From Amphiura filiformis (lineage: Eukaryota > Echinodermata > Ophiuroidea > Amphilepidida > Amphiuridae), in assembly GCF_039555335.1 (NCBI RefSeq), contig NC_092628.1, positions 33,688,965-33,752,964 on the forward strand: a stretch of 64,000 nucleotides of DNA, written 5' to 3'. Below, in pieces: positions 55,001 to 64,000 of the stretch. Each line of letters opens with the position of its first letter. The stretch's first letter is position 1. The position numbers and the translations under genes were made by a program. Under the pieces are notes generated by a model, which was not told the origin of the DNA, made no database searches, and saw only the letters and a list, made by a program, of their open reading frames with translations.

Positions 55001-55738
55001 AAAGGGGAGACATTTAGATGTAGTCAGCTTACAAGGCTTCTATCTACAAAGTTTGTTAATCGTTAATAATCCCAAATATTCCCATTTCGCTTTTTAAACA
55101 TAAACTGCACCCATCATCTAATAATCTACATAACTTTTATTAAATTTAGATGTTAATTTAATCTGACGTGTTCTTTAAAATTTTCTTCGTAATTTTTCAA
55201 ATTAAAATATCCCATGTATTCGATCATTTCTTTGATTATTAGAAAAGTACTTAATTATGCCATAAAATGTTAGCTTTTACTGTCAGATATATCCCCTTTT
55301 AATTTTGAGCCGAACAACTAAGGCAAAGCAAGGGAAATTGGAATTTACTACCAGCGCCGATGTCGCCAAGACGGTACGATCCTTTGATGTGTTGATCACA
55401 GTACCGCACACCATGTACGTACTGTGTTATGATGAACATCGCGAATGCGTTCGACTAATATTTCCACCGTAATAATAAAACGACAGCACATAGGGTCTTG
55501 ATTTTTGCAGGGTATGTTGGTTTAATAAAGTACAATATAATCGTGTCAAAAACATAATTCTGAAAATAATGCAAATGTTATGGCTTTAAGCGAATATTGG
55601 TTGGTTTCTTTTCTTTTTTTCTTTCAGTGGTTTCTTAGGTCAATTTTTGCTCAATGTGGCAGCACTTAGATCAGGACGACTGGCGACTGTACATAAGTAG
55701 CAAGAACCCATTGTAGCCTTGCTGTGTGCTAAAGTCAC
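52021..55738. other. Intergenic DNA between ACE-D and ACE-C
   Basis: 3.7 kb. Similarity to the ACE-B flank persists to about 52180 and recurs around 52985-53250 (TCTACAAGATT.GACTTCC and neighbours, compare 36700-36830). A partial CAGTGGCGGTAGCCAAAG element end lies near 53928. One dispersed repeat copy at 55350. No gene recognised. Confidence 0.6.
55350..55533 (-). repeat. Dispersed repeat, copy 2
   Basis: Reverse complement relative of 3314-3564, beginning ACCAGCGCCGATGTCGCC and ending GGGTATGTTGGTTTAATAAA. Confidence 0.65.
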
Positions 55739-55744
55739 TTTATT
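55739..55744 (-). promoter_or_regulatory. Candidate poly(A) signal of ACE-D
   Basis: Reverse strand AATAAA about 75 nt after the ACE-D stop codon, in AT-rich sequence. Position and motif are typical; the cleavage site is not visible. Confidence 0.5.
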
Positions 55745-55817
55745 TTATGAATAAAATAAATGTTACATTTGTGGGAATTGAAATGCCAATGTATGAGACA
55801 ACTTAATTCTTGCTTCT

Positions 55818-56073
55818 TCAGTACCACCATTCCCTCTCTTCGTTGTACTGGTATTCATCTTCCCAAAGTTTCTCGGCCAAGAGTTCCAACTCGTCTTCAA
55901 TCTTGTTCATACCCCACCCAATCTGTTCGTTGTTCCGTGCGTTCTCTTTTTCCAGCCATTCCATGAGTGGCTCGAAGTATTCCTTAATAGCTGAGGTGTC
56001 AATTTTACGTTTCCCAGTCAACACTTCCAGGGTATCTGTCCATGGCTGGCTCGTGCCATATGATAACATTTCT
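55818..56073 (-). CDS. ACE: ACE-D last exon (acidic tail, stop)
   Basis: 256 nt. [40 protein letters not shown], then a charged tail ending EREWWY and TGA at 55820-55818. Replaces exons 12 and 13 of the other copies and has no hydrophobic segment. Confidence 0.9.
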
Positions 56074-59000
56074 CTGCAAATAAAAGAAAGAATTAGTGCG
56101 AATATTAAGTGTCAATTACTTTTTCACAAACGATTTGCAACACAACATACTATTATTATTACCAAAACCATCTCCTCGCGCTAACATTTAAGTTGAGATA
56201 ACTATAAAGTCGTCTTACAACTTGATGAATGTTGACATTTTAGGGGCGTGGCACGTCTTTGTCATGTTTATGAAATCGCAAAGCGATGTTGAATAAATAA
56301 GGTTAATAATAATAAGGTAGGTGTATTTGTGAATAACTTTAGGCATAATTTCATCTATTAAATAACCTACAAATACACATTGCGTCTATCAGGTACTGTG
56401 AAATATCAAATTGGTAAAACGATGGTGATGTTGATTTCAATGAGAATCCTGCATCGTTTACTCTTCGCCTCATCGTTTTCAAGATATTTCCAAATTAGGG
56501 TGAGGTGCAAGTATATAAGTGGTCCTACATCGTGAACTCGTGATGTGCCATGTTTTGTCGTTTTAAGACTATCCTCCTAATCAATACTCACTTAAGTGCA
56601 TTCCCTGCCTCCTTTGATTCGTAGATATTACATTCATGGAGCGGTCCTTCAAACCCTGCTTCTTTGCACAATGCACGATGAAACTGGAACTGGATTAAAT
56701 AGCTTACGAAATATCTGGGGGATGAATGAAGACACAAGTGTGTTAAATAAATTCCACCGGTGTTATCACTTGTTGGTTTTTATTATCGAATCAAAATTAT
56801 GTTACGTAATGTGTTGGGGTGGCAGGGGAATTGGTGTGTTTTTGTATTCTTTGGTTTTATTTTTCCATAACGACGGATCCCAGATGAGAGGTCCTGTCTA
56901 AGTCCATACAACTATAAATTGTCCTATTTATCATGTTTATGTCAAGCAAAGAGAGCGACATTTACCGTTGTTCAGGAGCTGGAACCCAGGAGCTGAAGGG
57001 GCTGACTTGACGTGGGATGGATACAATTCTTAGCGAGATAGCTGATTCTCGTCAATGTAATTTCTGAAGCACTCTGAATGCTATTGGAAAGGGTATGATT
57101 AATTGCTACACCTCTTTATGCAACTTTCAATTATTTAAGAGTATCTAAAACTTTTCAAGTACATGCATTGAAATAACAGCAGTAGGTCAATATGCTCGAG
57201 AGGGTTGCCAATTTCTAAACACACCCAAAAAAGTACCTACACCCCCTTAATGATTGACCATTATTTCAAATGAGTTTTCGTTAAAGCTTACTTAATTGAC
57301 GCCTCACTTGTTGCAATGGCCCCAATATTGATGTAAGGAAATGTTTTCGGCTCTCCTTGGATAATACCTTTTGTTTCATGAACTTGAAGGAGGTCAAAAC
57401 ATGTGATAATCAACATTATTTACACCAAGGGTCATTGTTTACTTAATCACATATTGAAACATGACAAGTTCAATATTTCTGTGACCAACAAGCTAGGTCA
57501 AAGAACTGGAAAACCAAGGGTTATATTATCTGTCAATCACTGAGGAAATGTTCAGTCTAACTTTAACACTGAAAGGACAACTTGCAATATTGTAGGACCT
57601 TGTTGGTCATAAACAATTAAAATCTCCGTGTTTCAATTTGACATGAAAGAATAACGACCATCGATATAAATAATGGCATTATTGTTATGATTATCACATG
57701 TTTTCCCTCTTCGAATGTATGAAACAAAAAGAATATTCAATGAGAGCCGAAAAGATTTCCGTCAATGGATACTGAACATGAGGTTTTCTGCAACTTTCAA
57801 ATCTTGAGTTACGCTCGTTTAAACAGGCCCTGTTTAAATGTACGCTGCAATATCATAATTGGTACCATTGCAACAAAAGAGGTGTCATAATGCGCAGATA
57901 TAAATTCTGCTTCGAATGCGCATTCAAAGGTAGGTTGGCATGTGATAAACCGTCTTGGAATAATGGGTTTTCATTAAGGAGGTAATTACTTTTTTGATGT
58001 GTTTATATTGTTTGAAAATTGCTGCAATCTCGGCTTCCCGTAAGATTTTGAAATCTCTCAACTTACCTTATATATGGAGTCCCGGATGGAATGTGATATT
58101 TTGCACCAGGATCGAAGTCTTTTGAGCTTCTTGCAATTGGAGGAACCAAACCCTGATATTTCAGTCTATATTCCCACCATTTATCATTGTAATCTTCTGG
58201 TTTAATGTTACCACGGAAGACTTGCCATCGCCATTTGTCAATCATTAAACCAAATGGTAGGAAGGCAATTTTGGATAACGCAATCTTCATCTGATAGTTT
58301 ATTGTGGCCTCTGAAATTAAATGCGCGAATATCTCAATAACATTAATCGTAAAATATCTGGTACAGCTCAGTAAAACAGAACGGCGGGGTCTACGGTTGC
58401 GGCAATTCAGGAAATAGCACTTTATTAGCCAGGTGAATCCCAGGAAAAGCTACTATTTGGGCAATAGGAGTTAAAAATATGCTTTTCCCATGATTTTAAA
58501 ATGGTGACCAAAATCCAAACATTCCATTTAAAATATTCAAAAACTTAAACTTGAAATCATACACCGATATCGGTGAGCATATTAATGTGCCCAACAATGA
58601 CGCAGTGAGTCCTAAATGACATTATGGTCATAATGCAATGGACTACATCTACTAAAATGGTGTTGATTAATATACATCTCATGTAGATCAAAGGGCCACA
58701 TCAAACGTATATTTGTCTCCAGGACTTTATCTCGGGCAAATTTTAAATCTTGTCAATCTTACCTTTACTGCTGGTTATGGTATCCATCAAGTTAATTTTA
58801 TGTAAGTAGTTTGGGGTGACAACAGATAGAGCTATGGTATCACCCACAGCCTCATGGAATCCAGGGTTGGCTCCACTGCGGAATATGACTGGTAGATCGG
58901 AGTACTGGAGGTAGTATTCACAATGACCCATCTCGTGGTGAATGGTCTGCAGATCCTCCATGTCAACTTCGGTGCACATTTTGATTCTAAAATATATACA

Positions 59001-62000
59001 GTAAAAGTATAATAATTGATCTCTGAAGACAAATTCAGTAATGTGTAATTGACATTGTCTATATTACATAACTTTAAATACTACTTTTATTTTTATTCAT
59101 AACCACACTCATAATAATGGCAGCCAAAAGTAGTCTATAGTTATTCTTGAATATCCAAGTTTCTTCAAATTTTGAAACCAAAAATAAGGTATCTAATTTT
59201 ATTTTATTACTCAGCATTGTAATCAGTACATATATTAATGCTTCACTGTATAAAAACAAAGAAGTAGAGGCATAATAAGCTTATTCTCTCAATAATTTTG
59301 GTGTGGGGGATTAGCCCCCCCCCTCCCAAATAATTCCAGATGTTAAAACCTACCGTACTTCACGATCTTTCATAAAGTTGTATGCAGAGCCGTGACAAAC
59401 CACATCTCTATCCTTTGGCTTCACTAACATTGAATATTTCCAAAAGTTTTCTGGCATGGGATCCATTCCAAGTGACACAAAGAATCTCTCTGCTATCCTA
59501 AACATATGGGTCTGGTTGTACTTTTGTACAACCATTGCATCTGTGACGTCTATTATGTCTACATCTCGATAGGGTTTGGCAATATCGTATATATTATTCC
59601 ATTGTTGGGCCCACATGTTACCTAAGGTGTAAATAATGAAGATTTATCTTTTCATTATTCGACGTATCATTAATCATGATTCAAGAAGTTAAAATTGATT
59701 AACTTGCAAACACGGTGATCACATTTTGATCCTCTGTTAAGAATAGAGCATCACGCACACTCAGATACTTTTCACTCAACTTGCTTTCCTTGTTTGTCTC
59801 AGGCCTGGCCAAAATATTAAATTGTCTGCTTGTCCACAAAACTTCTGCTGGAGGTGTGGTGTCGGTTTGACCGATCATTGTTTTAACTTACAGCCAAAAC
59901 ATACATAAATTGCTTATTAAAAAGTCGGTACTTCGAAAGAGAAGTCAAAGAGGTCATTCACATCCGGGCTATATCTAACCTTCTCTGAATAAGGACGGGG
60001 TGATACAACGTATCAGGAATCTACGATCCAGTTCTGACGTCACAAGTCAAGAGTCGTCAAATTGATCAACAACTCGATGATTAACAAATTGATCAACGAA
60101 CTGGATCATTCTGCTGAAGAAGATTGTAGTCTTAACCGTTAACAACAATTTCAGGTGAGCAAATATATGTGTTGTAACCGAAAGTTCAATCCTTCATTTA
60201 TTTGATTACCAACACAGATGAACTTTCATGCTATTTACAAACATATTAATATTTCATTGTTTATTAAACAATTATTATTATTATTATTATTATAGTCTAA
60301 CCCAGTAAATGTGCAGGGATGGGTCCATATCGATTTACTCGTCCTGGGTATTGTTCAGCTAGTCTACGTCGTATGAATGCGTGCAGTTGTTTGTACATTG
60401 GTTTAACCTCTTCATACAGAGCATCTACCATTTCTTCTAGACCATCGTTTGGGATTTCATAAAGTTCCCGCCATATCTGCCCTTCGTCTGCATAACCTGT
60501 AGATAACATAAACAATTAAACATGAACACGATAGAAAATAAAATAGAACATCCTCAATTATTTATTATGATAGTATAGGGTTTTCCACCGCTTATTGTCC
60601 TAGAAGAAAAATGAACCCTGTCATGATTGTTGGTAATTTACATTCAGCAGGTGCGTCAGTCAGGACACATCTGTTACACCTCGCAATAAAACCTCATTTG
60701 AAACCACCTTGATGTCAGCCAGTGTTTCCGATGCCCTATAAGCAGTGAAAGCACAAAGCGTGGGGAATCAACAATCCGTGCCAAAATACTGACATACTGT
60801 CATGTCCAATACCTATTGATGGATGTTGTTCAATCAATGTCGATATCCAAAACCGGGATCTAATGTTAAATAGTCATATTTTGGTGAAACCCGGGAGCTG
60901 TGGTAAACGAACGATCTTATGTCGTGTATGTTATAAAACTGAACTAGCGCAATTCGGAGGCTTTACCACGGAAATATTGTACCTCATTGTATAGCTTTTG
61001 TTCTCGATTGATCAAGATCCCAGTTCTAAAATTAACTGACACTTCATATTCATTCAGGCCATTCATTCAACACGTGAATGATATTTTTGATATGCCTATG
61101 GATAGAAAGTCAAAAAGGGATTGAAAGCATCTTCACTAGGATTTAACAGATGAAATGAGAGGAAAAATAATAACCCATTACAACCTCTGCCTTAAAGTTT
61201 AAACGGCAACTTACGCCGAATTAAACCTAAATCTGAAGTTCCATTAGGTGCAAAATGCACCGTTTAGGTGACAGTGCATCTAAAATCTAAATTCGTTTTG
61301 TAAAGGTTAATATCTCGTGACTGTTTTTAAGTAAAAATCTGTTTAAGCTGTAAAATATATGTGACCGTCCACGGCGAATGAGCCGTAAATTCCTCCCCGG
61401 TCAATTTTGTTTTATTTCGTGTTTAAAAATAAACATCATTAACTTAAAAATGGTATACCATTTGACTTCAAACGATATCCAGAAGCGGGGTTATGGTTTG
61501 TTAAACTTTGCTCCTTCAACAAAATTATAGCTTTTACGTTTTTACATGTGTCTCTTTTTCCACATTGCTGGCAATAAATATCAAACAGTCATAATTGGCG
61601 GTCATTATGCATACCTGTACAAAATACAATGCCTGGTAACCCACCACTTGAACAGGATTTAGCAAAAGCAAACAAAGATCAGAGCTATTAAAAGTTCTAT
61701 AGCCATCTAAGGTAGAAGCTTATTATCCACTTCAACAATAGGATTATTGATTAGATTTTGACTATCAAAATGAGACAGATGTCGGGACAGCTTAAGTTAC
61801 CGATGAATACGACCTTTATACACATTTTACACCGTAACTCAGAATACAATTTAGGGAATTTACGGCTCATTTGTGCTGCCGGGTCACATATCTTCTTATT
61901 GCCCATTTGTCGATAAACAATAATATTTTGATTGGGTCCATTAGTTTAAAATCCTAGTTGCAAGAAATTGTTGCTGTGGGCTCAAATTAACATGTGCTAA

Positions 62001-62739
62001 ATTGGTACATTGACCGACCGATGTATTTCATCAGAATCCTATACACGCAAGAAGGTACAGTATACACCGAAGACCAGGGGAAGAGGTCACATTGTCAAAG
62101 GTTTTTATTGAATAGCCCCTGTTGTCTTCTAACAGACATGAGGACTACGCGGATGAGATTAAAATAGTCCAACAATCATTTTAGTGCCTCCTTATTTTTA
62201 ATGTTATGCCAATGATGTTTTGATGATATGCATATTTTAATACTGCGGTTTAAATATTATAATTATAGTTTACGGTCTCGGGGAAAAAGAAAGCCCACGG
62301 TCTGAAGATCACCTCGGGGAAATAGTTCTCACCATCTCCCTCATAGAATTACACATGACAATTCAAGACGAATTTTAGAGAAATGTATTAAATGCAATAT
62401 ACTCGACCTAATTTTTCTGTGATAAAATCACCAAAATTTAAAACGGTTTTTTACCACATACCTCCGTTTGATGCAGCCACATTGTTCAATTCCACCCAAT
62501 CTGGGTAAAGTTCTCCGATTTTACGCCCAACAGCATCGCGCCAACCTTTCCAAACCCACAAATTTTCGTCGTAATCACGAGAATTAGCTATAATATCCTC
62601 TAATTCTGGTTCTAAGGTCAAACATTCCTTTTTCGTTGTGGGTTCCATTTCTCTCGTTGGGTATTTCTCTCCTTTTGGTCGACATACTTGGCCTTTTCCA
62701 TAGATGTCGATCATTTCGGTTGAAACGTAATTATACCGT
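55818..62739 (-). CDS. ACE: ACE-D: divergent angiotensin-converting enzyme gene, 5' part outside the window
   Basis: Seven visible exons: 62739-62462, 60496-60302, 59621-59354, 58986-58763, 58310-58067, 56714-56592, 56073-55818; 528 residues plus TGA, corresponding to B residue 130 onward. Active-site residues are all present: CHGSAYNF (CHASAWDF in B), [37 protein letters not shown]. Three introns of A, B and C are absent, so exons 3+4, 6+7 and 9+10 are fused, while six introns sit at identical codon phases. The tail after the catalytic domain is acidic ([20 protein letters not shown], then NEEREWWY) with no hydrophobic anchor, suggesting a soluble secreted enzyme. Probably an older paralogue, intact as far as seen. 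The signal-peptide exons must lie right of 64000. Confidence 0.9.
56592..56714 (-). CDS. ACE: ACE-D exon matching exon 11
   Basis: 123 nt, same length and phase as in B and [21 protein letters not shown], then [13 protein letters not shown]. Acceptor CCCAG, donor GTGAGT. Confidence 0.92.
56715..58066. other. ACE-D intron between exons 11- and 9+10-type
   Basis: 1.35 kb. Holds the foldback 57337-57760; the remainder shows no recognisable feature. Confidence 0.6.
57337..57760. mobile_element. Foldback element
   Basis: GGAAATGTTTTCGGCTCTC pairs with GAGAGCCGAAAAGATTTCC. Further inside, AAAACATGTGATAATCA pairs with TGATTATCACATGTTTT. Confidence 0.7.
58067..58310 (-). CDS. ACE: ACE-D exon matching fused exons 9+10
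   Basis: 244 nt without the intron that splits WWELR from TKYQG in B and [52 protein letters not shown]. Donor GTAAGT. Confidence 0.92.
58763..58986 (-). CDS. ACE: ACE-D exon matching exon 8 (zinc site)
   Basis: 224 nt as in A and [21 protein letters not shown] to [20 protein letters not shown] then [15 protein letters not shown]. Closer to vertebrate ACE in places (QYSDLPV) than the A, B and C copies are. Confidence 0.94.
59354..59621 (-). CDS. ACE: ACE-D exon matching fused exons 6+7
   Basis: 268 nt. [20 protein letters not shown], then [20 protein letters not shown] and [11 protein letters not shown]. The intron between exons 6 and 7 of the other copies is absent. Acceptor CTTAG, donor GTAGGT. 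Confidence 0.92.
60302..60496 (-). CDS. ACE: ACE-D exon matching exon 5
   Basis: 195 nt. [20 protein letters not shown] through [20 protein letters not shown] to PIPAHLL. The donor GTTAGA directly abuts an (ATT)n microsatellite at 60275-60296 and is weak. Confidence 0.9.
60497..62461. other. ACE-D intron between exons 5- and 3+4-type
   Basis: 2 kb with one TIR element (61356-61892). No other feature recognised. Confidence 0.6.
61356..61892. mobile_element. Terminal-inverted-repeat element
   Basis: ATATGTGACCGTCC ... AATGAGCCGTAAATTCC at the left; GGAATTTACGGCTCATT ... GGGTCACATAT at the right, inverted. About 540 bp, non-coding, flanks TA-rich. Confidence 0.65.
62462..62739 (-). CDS. ACE: ACE-D exon matching fused exons 3+4
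   Basis: 278 nt. [20 protein letters not shown], then [31 protein letters not shown] to NNVAASNG. The intron between exons 3 and 4 of the other copies is absent. It begins with one base of a split codon, so at least one upstream exon is missing from the window. Confidence 0.92.
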
Positions 62740-64000
62740 CTGGAATAATAAAAAAAAAACCAACAACTTGATAACTATGTTTTACCACTGAAAATGCGGC
62801 CTTCCTGGTTTAATTGTTTTAGCTGTAATTGTAAGTTTCTAACCAGCTTTTAGCTTAACGTACTTACGTTACGTAACCACAGGGTTGTGTTTTTAATTTT
62901 CCTTTGATCTTCTTTCTATTAGAAATTTGCGTTAGGCTTGGTACCTAGGCCTAGGGCGATTCAATACGGAGTCGGACCGCTTCATAATTTTTCAATGCTT
63001 TTTTGCTCTGTCTCTCTGCATTTCTTTCCTTGTGTCGTGCATTTTTAATTACTGAATAATTGGTAAAAGTTGACACGTACATTATTTAGTGTTAGAAATT
63101 GTGCTAGGGAGGGAAGCTTTATATCCCATCTCATGGATCTTGGATATTTCCTACAATCGCGCCAAATAATTTTTGGGTCAACAATTCAAAGATTTTTGTG
63201 TACAAATACCCGGTAGCTGTAAAAGACAGAAAACAGAAATGGCAGAAATGACAGAAAAGACAGAAAAGTTTGAAGTTATGAATTAAAGAGTAGTTATTGA
63301 TAGTAATGAATGCAAATGAGTGCGAATGAGTCGAAATGAATCCATACACTTCATGTGGTCCTCTGTATTATGTAACACTGTCACAAAAGTCTGGACAGTG
63401 CCTCAAAGCCAGAAAGCCTTGACCACCTGCAGGACCTGCTGATACACAGCAGGTTCGTTTTGCATACCTGCATATTTTTAGAGTTTCTTAGTGGCGCAGT
63501 GAGTATAAGCTACTTTATTTGAAGTGCATGTGATGTTGGCGAGAACTTTGTGGTGGTGGAGTACATGGAGAGGGGTGGATGCTGATCCCCACAAATCATC
63601 ACAATTATATTTTATTAGCTTTTACTATTTATATGGCACAACAAATTGTTATAAAGCAGGAGACACAATTGAAGACTCTATATCCATTCCAAAAATAAGC
63701 AAATTTCACAAGTTACCCACAATTAGATGAAAACAATTTAATAAATGATGCCCTCCCCCCCGTTGGCCATGCCACTGTTGATCTGAGTGCATGAAATGAT
63801 GAAAGTAATCCTTGCACGGACATGGCAGGTAAGGAGGCATTCATGAAGCTGTAAATAAGGGTGGCACTGTTAAAGCGTCTGTGGCTAAAAAATTTGATTA
63901 ATTACAGAAACTAAATGTTGTCAAATTCACCAAGTTTGATGGCAATCCAACAATCAATACTCGGATGACCTTGACCATAATCGGCACCCGATGGTTGTCG
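62740..64000. other. Right edge: probably ACE-D intron
   Basis: 1.26 kb with no exon matching ACE exons 1 or 2 on the minus strand. Interpreted as the intron leading to the upstream ACE-D exons outside the window. Confidence 0.55.

Noticed and set aside
62740-64000. First exon of ACE-D
   Set aside because: No signal-peptide-like or exon 2-like sequence was found on the minus strand here.

Overview
The window comes from an animal nuclear genome: genes split by GT-AG introns, abundant small inverted-repeat transposons, interstitial CCCTAA telomere-type repeats and microsatellites. Protein similarity and the repeat mix suggest a marine invertebrate, perhaps an ambulacrarian deuterostome such as an echinoderm. 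That placement is a guess.

The only host genes I can support are four tandem copies of an angiotensin-converting enzyme (ACE, peptidase family M2) gene, all on the minus strand. From left to right: ACE-A (12909 down to 100, 3' part beyond the left edge); ACE-B (35735-17257, complete, 13 coding exons, 651 residues); ACE-C (51807-37651, 13 coding exons, but exon 8 carries two one-base deletions and a premature stop); ACE-D (62739-55818, divergent, 5' part beyond the right edge, seven visible exons). A, B and C share exon sizes and phases and are recent duplicates. D lacks three of their introns and is older. A has lost most of exon 4, so B is the only complete, undamaged copy visible. Exon borders were placed by hand from splice sites, reading-frame phase and agreement between copies.

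B and C end in a short exon encoding a hydrophobic tail (membrane or GPI anchoring). D ends in an acidic, tryptophan-rich tail with no hydrophobic segment. The 5' flanks of A, B and C share a GCGCATGCGY palindrome followed by a short AAGTTAGAA block.

Introns and intergenic DNA are filled with mobile-element debris: two tRNA-headed SINEs, Penelope-like element remnants (a GIY-YIG coding fragment, and tails with hammerhead-like cores), Harbinger-like MITEs with TWA duplications, hAT-like MITEs with 8-bp duplications, a piggyBac-like TTAA foldback nested in another repeat, a Tc1-like MITE, a MITE with a telomere-repeat core, and several large foldbacks. One oddity is an intron block next to exon 10 that differs less between B and C than the exon itself. 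I found no non-ACE host gene, no true tRNA or rRNA gene and no CRISPR array.
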